Shown here: piece by piece, positions 43,072 to 51,379 of the stretch | How positions within the stretch are numbered: position 1 is the first letter of the stretch | How the letters are laid out: every line of letters starts with the position of its first letter | Origin: CAYZZU01 sp964483105 | Lineage (GTDB): Bacteria; CG2-30-53-67 | Length of the DNA: 64,000 nucleotides | Assembly (NCBI GenBank): GCA_964483105.1 | Contig: CAYZZU010000013.1 | Location: 4,834-68,833, forward strand | Reading direction: 5' to 3' | The notes under the pieces: generated by a model | Database searches by the model: none | What the model was told of the DNA's origin: nothing | Seen by the model: only the letters and a program-made list of their open reading frames with translations | Made by a program: the position numbers and the translations under genes

Positions 43072-43110
43072 CTGAGCCGGTGCAGGATAGAGCTTACCGA
43101 AACCGGTTGT

Positions 43111-43623
43111 CTAATGTTTCTTCCTGAGAGGGAAATGCTGATGCGTTCCTTCCTTCTTCCGTTCCTCAAAATTAAAGGATTTGAAGAAGGGGCTTTGGGG
43201 GTTATGGCACTTGGTACAAGTCTTCTCGTTAGGAAGCACAAACCCCTTGGCCTGGATATCGGCAAGCTTGAAATTCCGGTTGGTCATCATCACCTTCATA
43301 TAAGCCGAACCGGGACCGTGACAGGCTTCGCACTGGACACCCGGCATATCGGCCTTGCCGTTTGTCGTATGACAACCCAGACATTTCGCGTCGGTGGTAT
43401 AGTCCTTGTTGGCATCCAGTCCCGCCTTGGTCTTGGCATCGGCGGCAACTCCCGACTTCAGCAGTTCAAAGGCATTGGCCATTTTGGTTTTCGCCCAGCT
43501 CTTGTACTCTTTCATGTGGCACATCCGGCATTTTTTCACACCGACATAATTCGCGGCGTAAAGATCAGACGCCCCTACAAAAACAAAAACAGATACCATG
43601 AACATCAACATCCACTTTTTCAT
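43111..43623 (-). CDS. Periplasmic tetrahaem c-type cytochrome (cytochrome c554-like)
   Basis: 170 residues from the ATG at 43623 behind AGGAGGAGAAAGGTG. A cleavable signal peptide (about 1-23, ending DLYAANY) precedes four haem sites: CRMCH, CLGCH, CEACH, CTKCH. The pattern VGVKKCRMCHMKEYKSWAKT ... HTTNGKADMPGVQCEACHGPG matches cytochrome c554-type electron carriers. Monocistronic: own promoter with an abutting palindrome and own terminator, so probably abundant and tightly regulated. Confidence 0.92.
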   Translation of the reverse strand: MKKWMLMFMVSVFVFVGASDLYAANYVGVKKCRMCHMKEYKSWAKTKMANAFELLKSGVAADAKTKAGLDANKDYTTDAKCLGCHTTNGKADMPGVQCEACHGPGSAYMKVMMTNRNFKLADIQAKGFVLPNEKTCTKCHNPQSPFFKSFNFEERKKEGTHQHFPLRKKH

Positions 43624-43681
43624 CACCTTTCTCCTCCTTTTGGGTTTGAATGAAATGAATGAAATGAACTCCTGCCTCTCC

Positions 43682-43728
43682 AGCTTATTCGAATAAGCTT
43701 ATATACATCAAAGACGATATCGAGTCAA
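43682..43728 (-). promoter_or_regulatory. Sigma-70 promoter with an 18-bp operator-like palindrome for the tetrahaem cytochrome
   Basis: Minus strand TTGACT (43728-43723), a 17-bp spacer, TATATA (43705-43700), and directly downstream the perfect palindrome AGCTTATTCGAATAAGCT (43699-43682), which would cover the transcription start. A repressor bound here would block initiation. Two and a half copies of GAATGAAAT follow in the leader (about 43650-43668). Confidence 0.65.
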
Positions 43729-44062
43729 ATATATTCGAAGCCCTTGCCGTTTTTTTTCTACCACGCAAGATCAGGTTGCGGCAAGATGACCTCCGGATCC
43801 TCTTTTTCATTGAATTTTCTTTACGATACGTTCTGATTTTCCGCTCTGCGATGCTCGGGTGCGTGGAGGGGGCACGCTCCCCCTGCGGGGGAGTCTGGTT
43901 TGCATAGCTTGTCGATCCTGTTCATCCTGTCAAAAAGGTTTGTTTTTTTGATGGGTGAATGGTTTTTCGCTTTGGACCTCATCACCCCGGGAAATTGGGG
44001 AAACTTCTGGCGAACCAGGTCTTGATCCCCGGTCCCGTTTCCGGTAAAATGGCACCTCAATC
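43729..44062. other. Intergenic region with hairpin and 9-bp repeats
   Basis: About 330 bp without a supported gene. It holds a 7-bp perfect GC hairpin (CTCCCCC-TGC-GGGGGAG, 43877-43893) without a T-run, and a 9-bp-period element (ATCCTGTTC, ATCCTGTCA) followed by a T-rich stretch near 43915-43950. A short minus-strand reading frame here is built from these repeats and is not credible as a gene. Confidence 0.5.
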
Positions 44063-44899
44063 ATGAAAAAAAATCCATCCGTCAGCGTGATCATCCCCAC
44101 CTGGAACCGATTTTCACTACTCTGTGAAGCAATTGAATCGGTTCTCGCTCAGGAAGATCCCGACTTTGAGCTGATTGTCGTGGATGACGGATCCACGGAT
44201 GAAACCCCTGACATTCAGACCCTGTACGAAGGCCGGCTCTTTTATATCTATCAGAAGAACCGTGGAGTCAGCGCGGCAAGAAACCGGGGAATCTCTTTCG
44301 CACGGGGGAAGTGGATCGCCTTTCTCGACTCGGACGACCTCTGGAAACCGGAAAAACTCAAGATCCAGAAGGCGGCCATGTTGAATCACCCCGAAATCCG
44401 GATTTCCTACACCGAGGAAATTTGGTACCGGAAAGGCATCCGGGTCAATCCCATGAAAAAACACGCCAAGCATTCGGGATGGATCTTTCGACACTGCCTT
44501 CCGCTTTGCATCATCAGCCCCTCTTCGGTGATGATCCGGAGATCTCTCTTCCGTGAAGTCGGCACCTTTGATGAAAACCTTCCCGTTTGTGAAGACTATG
44601 ATATGTGGCTTAGGATCACCCGGAAATTCCCTGTCCATCTGATTCGCGAGCCCTTGATCATCAAACGGAACGGGCATGGGAAACAACTCTCAGCCTGCGG
44701 CTGGGGTTTTGACCGGTACCGGGTCCGGAGTCTCTTAAAACTGCTTGATTCAGGAACATTGACCCCCCTCCAGGCCCGGTCTGCAAGGAAGATCTTACAA
44801 CAAAAATGCGCGATTCTTTCCCGGGGCTTTTATAAACACGGGAAGATCGAAGAGGCAAGATATTATGAGGCGTTGTCGTTTCAGGCGCGAGGTGAGTGA
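44063..44899 (+). CDS. Family 2 glycosyltransferase
   Basis: 278 residues. GT-A fold: SVIIPTWNRFSLLCEAIESV, the nucleotide-sugar-binding VVDDGSTD and the DXD-like FLDSDDLW are in place, and CEDYDMWLRI follows. Transfers a sugar from a nucleotide donor to a surface polysaccharide, LPS or lipid acceptor; acceptor unknown. No membrane helix. It stands alone between a cytochrome and a kinase gene; the ribosome site is weak. Confidence 0.9.
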   Translation: MKKNPSVSVIIPTWNRFSLLCEAIESVLAQEDPDFELIVVDDGSTDETPDIQTLYEGRLFYIYQKNRGVSAARNRGISFARGKWIAFLDSDDLWKPEKLKIQKAAMLNHPEIRISYTEEIWYRKGIRVNPMKKHAKHSGWIFRHCLPLCIISPSSVMIRRSLFREVGTFDENLPVCEDYDMWLRITRKFPVHLIREPLIIKRNGHGKQLSACGWGFDRYRVRSLLKLLDSGTLTPLQARSARKILQQKCAILSRGFYKHGKIEEARYYEALSFQARGE

Positions 44900-45007
44900 A
44901 ATCACACAATCAGATTGATTTCCCACTCCAATCATGTTAAGCTCACAACAGATCTTGTGCCGATATCCGTTTTGGTTTGATTCTGACGAATCAGGTTCCA
45001 TTCCACG

Positions 45008-46513
45008 ATGAAATTTTTCCAGAAACTGAATCAAAGTCTGAAGGCCCGTTTTATCATCTTCCTCGCGTTGATTCTGACCTTCACCATCGGTGTCTCCTCC
45101 TACATCGATTTCCAGATCCAGTACAACCAGCTCGTCGATTTTTCCAAGGAGAAGCTTCGTGACCTCTCGGATACCATCGAACGAAGCATCAAACATGCCA
45201 TGAAACAGGGAAGGAGCAAGGACGTCAAGCAGATCCTGCAGACGGTGGGAACTCTCCCGGATATCGAAAGGATCCGGATTTTTTCCCGACATGGAAGAAT
45301 TCTGATCTCCAGCCTCCCGAACGAAAAGGGAAGGATGGTCGACCCGCATGATCTGAAGCTCTTTCACGCACGGAAATTCGCGACGGTCTACGATTTCAAC
45401 AATCTTCAACAGCCGACCTTCTGCGTGATCAAACCGATCATCAATGAACCTCCCTGCTTTCGATGCCACGGGACGAATCCGAATCAGATCAACGGGGTTC
45501 TTGAACTGGAGGTTTCCATGGACAAGGTGCATCGGCGCCTTTCCAGAGTCCGAAGATTCATGATCCTCTCCACACTCTCAACGCTCCTGGTCCTGTCCAT
45601 ATCGATCATCTTTCTCCTGTCCCACCTGGTAAACAAGCCGATCAACAACCTGATCACGACCATGCGGAAAACCCAGGCCGGGGACCTGACCGCCCGTGTC
45701 AAGCCGGAATCCACTCTCGAATTCAGAGAACTGGGGCGGAATTTCAACTCAACCATCTCCAAGCTCGAAAAGGCACAAAAGGGACTGAAACATCTGCATG
45801 AACAACAGATGGAGCGGGTATCCCGCCTGGCCACGATCGGTGAACTGGCTGCGGGAATCGCCCACGAGATCAAAAATCCAATCGCCGGAATCGGAGGGGC
45901 CATCCAGATCCTGATGCAGGACCTCTCCCACAAGGATCCGCGACGGGAAATCTTTGAGGAGATTCTCAAACAGATCGACCGGATCGACCAGGATGTGAAG
46001 GACCTGTTAAGTTACGCACGAACTGCGAAACCGACCCTGGCGGAACAAAACATAAATATCCTCGTTCAGCAGTCTCTGCTCCTGATCCGTGACCGGGCGG
46101 CACAAAAAAATGTTAAGATCATCACCGAACTGGACGATACAATTCCCAGAATCGAGGTGGACGAAAAACAAATCCAGCAGGTCCTGGTCAATCTCGCACT
46201 CAATGGCATCCAGGCCATGCCGGATGGGGGAAGGCTCACCTTCTCTTCCAGGATCCAGAACCATGAGAGCGGGAAAACCTATATGGAGATCCGGGTTGAA
46301 GACACAGGGAAGGGAATTCCGCCGGAAAACCTGTCCAAGATCTTCACTCCCTTCTTCACAACCCGGCATACCGGCACCGGGCTGGGGCTTCCAATCAGTC
46401 AGAAGATCATCCAACAGCATCATGGAAAGATCCAGGTAAGAAGCAAATTGGGCGAAGGGACCTGTTTTACGATCCTGCTCCCTGTGACAAGGACCGGCGC
46501 AATGGTATCATGA
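45008..46513 (+). CDS. Sensor histidine kinase with a c-type haem motif in its periplasmic sensor domain
   Basis: 501 residues. Membrane helix 1 (about 13-32), periplasmic domain 33-183 containing CFRCH (150-154) in PIINEPPCFRCHGTNPNQ, membrane helix 2 (about 184-207), HAMP (208-260), HisKA with phospho-His 286 in GELAAGIAHEIKNPIAG, and HATPase (DTGKGIPPENLSKIF, TGLGLPISQKI). The CXXCH allows covalent haem attachment, pointing to redox, NO/CO or oxygen sensing. Followed by PilZ and an NtrC-type activator that is its likely partner. Confidence 0.93.
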   Translation: MKFFQKLNQSLKARFIIFLALILTFTIGVSSYIDFQIQYNQLVDFSKEKLRDLSDTIERSIKHAMKQGRSKDVKQILQTVGTLPDIERIRIFSRHGRILISSLPNEKGRMVDPHDLKLFHARKFATVYDFNNLQQPTFCVIKPIINEPPCFRCHGTNPNQINGVLELEVSMDKVHRRLSRVRRFMILSTLSTLLVLSISIIFLLSHLVNKPINNLITTMRKTQAGDLTARVKPESTLEFRELGRNFNSTISKLEKAQKGLKHLHEQQMERVSRLATIGELAAGIAHEIKNPIAGIGGAIQILMQDLSHKDPRREIFEEILKQIDRIDQDVKDLLSYARTAKPTLAEQNINILVQQSLLLIRDRAAQKNVKIITELDDTIPRIEVDEKQIQQVLVNLALNGIQAMPDGGRLTFSSRIQNHESGKTYMEIRVEDTGKGIPPENLSKIFTPFFTTRHTGTGLGLPISQKIIQQHHGKIQVRSKLGEGTCFTILLPVTRTGAMVS

Positions 46514-46591
46514 TTCTCCTCAAAACCGACGGCTTCTCGAAAGGTTCGTCCTTGTTCAACAGGCCGTCAAACCTGCAGGGTTGAGGGAAGC

Positions 46592-46942
46592 ATGGATTCC
46601 GAGAAAAGAAAATATCTGAGGGTTCCGCTTTCGGTCAGTGTCTCCTACCGGGTCAATCATCAGACCCGGGAAGAGGCCTATCATGTGGAATCGGTCAATA
46701 TCGGAGAAGGAGGAATCTTTGTAAAAACCGATCTTCCTCTGGGAATCGGAACCGACGTGGAACTGGAGTTCTCCCTTCCGAACGCCCCGGAACCGATCCG
46801 TGTTTGCGGAAAGGTTGTCTGGTCCGGCGGTCTGGAAACTCCCGGAAAAGGAGAGGTCTCGGGAAAGGGCATCCGGTTCACGGAGTGCAAGGAGCATTTT
46901 CGAAAACTTCTCACAGAGTATGTTCAGCAGGCATCGAAATAA
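46592..46942 (+). CDS. PilZ-domain protein (c-di-GMP effector candidate)
   Basis: 116 residues, a single PilZ fold. The N-terminal RKYLRVPLSVSVSY carries the RXXXR motif and VESVNIGEGGIFVKT the (D/N)XSXXG-like loop, here N-x-G-x-G-G, so c-di-GMP binding is plausible but the Ser is replaced. It sits between the kinase and the activator, ending 14 bp before the latter. An HD-GYP-type c-di-GMP hydrolase candidate is encoded at the right edge. Confidence 0.88.
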   Translation: MDSEKRKYLRVPLSVSVSYRVNHQTREEAYHVESVNIGEGGIFVKTDLPLGIGTDVELEFSLPNAPEPIRVCGKVVWSGGLETPGKGEVSGKGIRFTECKEHFRKLLTEYVQQASK

Positions 46943-46956
46943 GGAGTGTTTTTCAC

Positions 46957-48336
46957 ATGTCAAACGCCACCATCCTGGTCGTGGATGATGAAAAATTGAT
47001 TCGTTGGTCTCTGAAGGAAACCCTGGAAAAAGAGGACTACGAGGTCCTCACCGCGGAAACCGGAGAGGAGGCCCTGGAGATCATCAAACGGGACCTGCCC
47101 GATCTGATCCTCCAGGACATCAACCTCCCGGGAATCAACGGCATGGAAATCCTGGAACAGGTCAAGAAACTTCGCTCCGATGCCCTTATGATCATGATGA
47201 CCGCCTACGGGGATATTCATACCACGGTTCATGCCATGAAGCTGGGGGCCTACGACTTTGTCGAAAAACCCTTTGACGCGGACAAACTGAAGATCAAGAT
47301 CTCTAAGGCGCTGGAAACCGTCAACCTGAAAAAGGAGGTCCACGTCTTCAAGGACCGGCAGAAGGCCCTCTACGGAATGGAAAATATCGTGGGCCAGGCG
47401 GATGCCATGAAGCGGGTCTTCGAGATGGTAAAAAAACTCTCGCAAAGCGACGCAACCACCGTTCTGCTTCAGGGCGAAAGCGGAACCGGAAAGGATGTCA
47501 TCGCGCGGGCCATCCACTATCAGAGCCGCCGGGCCGAGAACCCCTATATGGACATCAACTGCACCTCCCTTCCTGAAACCCTGATTGAGAGCGAGCTCTT
47601 CGGTCATGAAAAGGGGGCCTTCACCGACGCCAAGGCCACCAAGAAGGGACTTTTTGAGCTGTCCGACGGAGGCACCATCTTTCTCGATGAAATCGGGGAC
47701 ATGCCTCTTTCCACGCAGGCCAAACTCCTGAAGGTGATCGAAAACAAATCGTTCAAGCGGGTGGGCGGTGTAAGAGATATCCTGGTGGACGTCCGGATCA
47801 TCGCCGCCACCAACCGGGACCTGAAGTCCTGGTCCAGGGAAAGAAAGTTTCGCGAAGACCTCTACTACCGCCTCAAGGTCTTCCCGATTTTGATCCCTCC
47901 ACTGCGGGAACGCAAAGAAGATATCCCTCTCCTGATTCAGCATTTCATCAACCTGTTCAATCACGAATTCAAAAAGCGCGTACATGGCATTTCCCCCGAG
48001 GCGGAAAGAATGATGATCGATTATCACTGGCCCGGTAACGTCCGGGAGTTGAAAAATGTAATTGAGCGCGCCATTATTCTGGAAAGTGAAGAGATCATTC
48101 TTCCCGAACATCTTCCGATCGAGATTCTCAAACCGGAGTTGGAAGACAAACCTTCCGGAGTGGCAGGATCCATTGTCAACTTTCCCGCCGAAGGGGTTTC
48201 CCTGGCTGAAGTTGAAAAAGAAATGATAGAACAGGCGCTCTCCGCGTCCGGCGGGAACCAGGTACATGCTGCCAGACTACTCAGAATGAGTCGGGATACC
48301 CTGCGGTACCGGATGAAAAAATACAACCTGTTGTGA
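46957..48336 (+). CDS. Sigma-54-dependent response regulator (NtrC family), GAFTDA variant
   Basis: 459 residues from ATG 46957 (AAGGAG upstream); the longer frame overlaps the PilZ gene. Receiver (1-120) with LILQDINLPG, AAA+ with GESGTGKDV, FLDEIGDMP and GHEKGAFTDAKATKKG, where GAFTGA reads GAFTDA, and a Fis-like C-terminus (HAARLLRMSRDTLRYRMKK). Cognate kinase is probably the haem-bearing kinase upstream. A sigma-54 promoter lies 215 bp downstream, before the receiver/cytochrome pair. Confidence 0.95.
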   Translation: MSNATILVVDDEKLIRWSLKETLEKEDYEVLTAETGEEALEIIKRDLPDLILQDINLPGINGMEILEQVKKLRSDALMIMMTAYGDIHTTVHAMKLGAYDFVEKPFDADKLKIKISKALETVNLKKEVHVFKDRQKALYGMENIVGQADAMKRVFEMVKKLSQSDATTVLLQGESGTGKDVIARAIHYQSRRAENPYMDINCTSLPETLIESELFGHEKGAFTDAKATKKGLFELSDGGTIFLDEIGDMPLSTQAKLLKVIENKSFKRVGGVRDILVDVRIIAATNRDLKSWSRERKFREDLYYRLKVFPILIPPLRERKEDIPLLIQHFINLFNHEFKKRVHGISPEAERMMIDYHWPGNVRELKNVIERAIILESEEIILPEHLPIEILKPELEDKPSGVAGSIVNFPAEGVSLAEVEKEMIEQALSASGGNQVHAARLLRMSRDTLRYRMKKYNLL

Positions 48337-48477
48337 AAATACGCAGAAGTGGGTCTTTTCACACTTGTTAAATTCAAGACTTTATCCCGTTTCGTGAATA
48401 CAAATGACACAAAAGAGCCCGGAGTTGAAACAGATCCGCAAAAATTAAAAAAAAACTCTTTGAAAAACAATATGTTA

Positions 48478-48493
48478 CGGATGGTTCCATCCG
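48478..48493 (+). promoter_or_regulatory. Palindrome CGGATGG-TT-CCATCCG, candidate activator-binding site
   Basis: Perfect 7-bp arms around TT, 57 bp upstream of the -24 GG of the sigma-54 promoter, in a position compatible with an enhancer-binding protein. The protein that binds is not shown by sequence; the adjacent NtrC-type regulator is the first candidate. Confidence 0.4.
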
Positions 48494-48549
48494 CCCGATG
48501 TCCATGGAACCTGAATGGCCCCGAAAATACCCTTTCTGTCGCGGAAACA

Positions 48550-48565
48550 TGGTATGAGAATTGCA
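48550..48565 (+). promoter_or_regulatory. Sigma-54 (-24/-12) promoter
   Basis: TGGTATGAGAATTGCA matches the TGGCACG-N4-TTGCA consensus at the invariant GG (48551-48552) and GC (48563-48564), spaced exactly 10 nt. The start would fall near 48576, 60 bp before the receiver gene. It lies in a 299-bp intergenic region after an NtrC-type activator gene. Confidence 0.75.
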
Positions 48566-48635
48566 TAACCCTTCTTGATGATATCCGCAGACACCTTTGG
48601 AAACTCCATCTCAACAATCGAAAGGGGCAAACGGG

Positions 48636-49007
48636 ATGAACAGGTGTATACTGATCGTGGATGATGAAAAACTTGTACGATGGTCGATCCAGCAATCCAT
48701 GGACAAGGAAAACTGCAGGGTGGTCTCCGCTTCCGATGGAAGTGAAGCCATCGAGAAGATCAAGAAAGAGCGTTTTGATCTCATCATCACCGACCTGGTC
48801 ATGCCCGGATTCAACGGAATCGAAGTCGCCAAGAAGGCCCGGGAACTCCAGCCCGACACCAAGATTGTCATGATGACAGCCTACGGTTCCGTGCTGGACA
48901 GAGAAGAGGCGAAAAAGGCCGGTGTCTCCAGCTTTCTCAACAAACCCTTTATGATCAATGAGGTCAGGAGTGTCATCGCAAAACTATTGTCTGAACCGAA
49001 ACATTAA
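48636..49007 (+). CDS. Stand-alone response-regulator receiver protein
   Basis: 123 residues from ATG 48636 with AAAGGGG upstream. Complete receiver: ILIVDDEKLVRW acidic pocket, phospho-Asp in DLIITDLVMPGFNG, Thr in MMTAYGS, Lys in FLNKPF. No output domain, so it works as a phosphate relay or by protein contact. Its N-terminus resembles that of the preceding NtrC-type regulator, suggesting local duplication. It overlaps the cytochrome gene downstream by 50 bp. Confidence 0.92.
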   Translation: MNRCILIVDDEKLVRWSIQQSMDKENCRVVSASDGSEAIEKIKKERFDLIITDLVMPGFNGIEVAKKARELQPDTKIVMMTAYGSVLDREEAKKAGVSSFLNKPFMINEVRSVIAKLLSEPKH

Positions 49008-50370
49008 AAAACACCTCCCGTTCCGCCCCCTGATCACGGTTCTTCTTCTCGGGACCTTTTTGGTCACCATGCCCCGGAAAGTCTTCGCCGTTCCGGGCCA
49101 TGCGGGACTCGACCCATCCGACGGCAAGGTCTGTTTCAAATGCCACAAGGACCTTGCTGTTCCTCCCCCGGGAGGGCATGTCCATCCTCCTTTTGAAATG
49201 GGGGATTGTTCCACCTGCCACGAACTCGCCCCGGACAACACCTTCAAAATCGTCGATACCGGAGGGGAAGTCCTCTGTTACATGTGCCACGATCCCAAGA
49301 ATACAAAGAAGGTCGTTCACAGTCCGGTAGAATCCGGAGACTGCGTAATGTGCCACAGCCCCCATCAGTCTCCCTATGCTTATCAGCTCCTGGCGGATCC
49401 GGTCAGCAAGCTCTGTTTCAACTGTCACGAGGATGACAAAACAAACCACAAGTACGTTCACGTTCCCGTCAAGGAGGGAGAATGCACAGCCTGTCATGAC
49501 CCTCACGAATCCCCCTATGAAAACCGCCTGATCAAGGAAGGGAATGATCTTTGCTTCATGTGCCACGCCGATAAAGAAGAGGCGGTGAAGACCAAGAGCC
49601 ACGTTCACGGCGCGATCGAACTGGTCGGATGTACGGGCTGCCACAGCCCTCACGGCACGGAGAACAAATACCAATTGCTCCAGCCGGTCCCCGATCTCTG
49701 TTTCCAATGTCATTCCGACATGGAGGAACATATCCAGAACGCCAAGGTCAAGCACGGCGCCATCCGGCAGAAAAAGAGTTGCGTGAACTGCCATGATCCC
49801 CACGCCTCGGATTATGACAAGCAGCTGAAGGGAGAAACCATGGACATCTGCCTCTCCTGTCACAAGAGGAAGATCAAGACACCCTCCGGCCGTTACATCC
49901 TCAATATGAAAAAATGGCTCCGGGAAAACCCGGAACTGCACGGCCCTATCCTTCTGGACGGAGACTGCGCGGCCTGTCACAACCCCCACGGCTCCAACAA
50001 CTGGCGTATGCTCAGACAACCCTTTCCGTCCACTTTTTACACCTCCTTTCGAAAGGAGAAGTATGCCCTCTGCTTCCAGTGCCATGACGAAGAACTGGTT
50101 CTGACAAAAACCACGGACTCCGCCACGGGATTCCGAAACGGAACAAAAAACCTTCACTACGTTCACGTCAATCAGAAGAAGGGACGGCGTTGCGTCGTAT
50201 GCCACGACGCGCACGGGAGCAAGGGCCCCAAACATATCCGGGAGACCACACGATTCGGAGAATGGGACCTTCCGATCAATTTCAAAATCAAAGAAAACGG
50301 CGGTCGTTGTGCGCCCGGATGCCACTTCCCGAGGGAATACAACCGGGAAAAAGCCGTGAAGAACCGCTAA
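48958..50370 (+). CDS. Large multihaem c-type cytochrome (14 CXXCH plus one CX3CH)
   Basis: About 470 residues; the start is uncertain because ATG 48958 and GTG 48970 both lie inside the receiver gene without a clear ribosome site. A signal peptide (about 17-44, ending KVFAVPG) is followed by repeating paired motifs with His spacing of doubled-CXXCH cytochromes (CFKCH, CSTCH, CYMCH, CVMCH, CFNCH, CTACH, CFMCH, CTGCH, CFQCH, CVNCH, CLSCH, CAACH, CFQCH, CVVCH) and a terminal CAPGCH. Likely a periplasmic or outer-surface electron conduit. Controlled by the sigma-54 promoter upstream of the receiver gene. Confidence 0.92.
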   Translation: MRSGVSSQNYCLNRNIKKHLPFRPLITVLLLGTFLVTMPRKVFAVPGHAGLDPSDGKVCFKCHKDLAVPPPGGHVHPPFEMGDCSTCHELAPDNTFKIVDTGGEVLCYMCHDPKNTKKVVHSPVESGDCVMCHSPHQSPYAYQLLADPVSKLCFNCHEDDKTNHKYVHVPVKEGECTACHDPHESPYENRLIKEGNDLCFMCHADKEEAVKTKSHVHGAIELVGCTGCHSPHGTENKYQLLQPVPDLCFQCHSDMEEHIQNAKVKHGAIRQKKSCVNCHDPHASDYDKQLKGETMDICLSCHKRKIKTPSGRYILNMKKWLRENPELHGPILLDGDCAACHNPHGSNNWRMLRQPFPSTFYTSFRKEKYALCFQCHDEELVLTKTTDSATGFRNGTKNLHYVHVNQKKGRRCVVCHDAHGSKGPKHIRETTRFGEWDLPINFKIKENGGRCAPGCHFPREYNREKAVKNR

Positions 50371-50446
50371 ACTCAACGCCGCTCATACGGATGAAAAAAG
50401 GCAAAACAGATCCGGCCGCTCCGCTTGACCCTGCCATGCAATCTTC

Positions 50447-50475
50447 TTGACAAGAAAAGCGTTTTTTAATAGATT
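50447..50475 (+). promoter_or_regulatory. Sigma-70 promoter of the gsp operon
   Basis: TTGACA (50447-50452), a 17-bp spacer and TAGATT (50470-50475), 35 bp before the gspC ATG. Confidence 0.75.
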
Positions 50476-50510
50476 AAAAGAACTTACACGCATTCGCAAA
50501 GACGGTTTCG

Positions 50511-51335
50511 ATGAAATACTTTCACTTGATCGTGGTTACCCTGGTGATTCTCTTCGCCGCGGACATCTCCATGAAAATTTTCAGGAGCCGTCTGAGTGTG
50601 GCGGTCCCTCACCGGTCCCCGGAAATACCCGCGCGTTCGGAAAACCGGGAGATGAAACCCTTCTCCGTCTATTCGAAGATCGCGGAACGCAATCTCTTTC
50701 AGAACTCCAGCGTTTCTCCGCAGGAGGAGAGTCACGAAGAGGAGTCCATGGAACACCCGGTAACCACCCTGAAACTGGCCCTGAAAGGAACGGTCGTGGG
50801 AAACCCCAGACGTTCTTTTGCCGTGATCGAAGATGAAAAGCTCCATTCTCAGAAACTCTATCATATTGATGATACCATCAGCAGCGGCGTCACCCTGAGC
50901 GCTATTTTCAATGACCGGGTCGTCATCAATCGGAACGGGCAAAAGGAGTTGCTCCTGATGTTTCAGGAAGATCAGGGTAAAAACAGAAAATCCTCCGGTC
51001 GTCCGGTTCCGGCGCGCAGAACAAGGACCATCCAGAGGCAGGAGATCCGGGCGGCCGTTTCTGATCTGAGAACATTGATGAGAGATGTCCGGATTATTCC
51101 TCACTTTACGGCCGGAAAGCGTGACGGATTCACTGTAACCTATGTACGACAGGGGAGCCGCCTGGAAGAGCTGGGATTACAGAAGAAGGATATCATCCGG
51201 GAGATCAACGGGGAACCGGCCGCGGAATTCAGGAACATTTTTGAAATTTTCAACAAATACGCCGATGCCGACAGCCTGGATCTGGGAGTGGATCGGGACA
51301 ACCAGCGGATCACCATAACCTATTCCATTGAATAA
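50511..51335 (+). CDS. gspC: Type II secretion protein GspC (inner-membrane clamp)
   Basis: 274 residues. One N-terminal membrane helix (about 5-22), then a homology-region domain (about 50-150: IAERNLFQ, LALKGTVVGNPRRSFAVIED) that binds the secretin, and a C-terminal PDZ-like domain (about 190-274: VRQGSRLEELGLQKKDIIREINGEPA). It links the inner-membrane platform to GspD. First gene of the operon behind a sigma-70 promoter. Confidence 0.92.
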   Translation: MKYFHLIVVTLVILFAADISMKIFRSRLSVAVPHRSPEIPARSENREMKPFSVYSKIAERNLFQNSSVSPQEESHEEESMEHPVTTLKLALKGTVVGNPRRSFAVIEDEKLHSQKLYHIDDTISSGVTLSAIFNDRVVINRNGQKELLLMFQEDQGKNRKSSGRPVPARRTRTIQRQEIRAAVSDLRTLMRDVRIIPHFTAGKRDGFTVTYVRQGSRLEELGLQKKDIIREINGEPAAEFRNIFEIFNKYADADSLDLGVDRDNQRITITYSIE

Positions 51336-51369
51336 CCGGAAAGACGGCTCGAGCGGCTCAAACCGGTAA
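51334..51369. repeat. Degenerate 9-bp repeat (four units) between gspC and gspD
   Basis: AACCGGAAA, GACGGCTCG, AGCGGCTCA and AACCGGTAA stand in tandem, filling the 44-bp gap. Same periodicity and composition as the repeats at 553-597 and 3344-3370. Confidence 0.5.
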
Positions 51370-51379
51370 GGAGCATCGA

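Noticed and set aside
43821..44060. 79-codon minus-strand frame in the cytochrome/glycosyltransferase gap
   Set aside because: Composed of hairpin and 9-bp repeat sequence; no ribosome site, no recognisable domain.
48973..50376. Long minus-strand frame opposite the 14-haem cytochrome
   Set aside because: The plus strand encodes 14 CXXCH sites and a signal peptide; the opposite frame is a composition artefact, as are the long frames opposite the gspD, ntrC and moeA genes.
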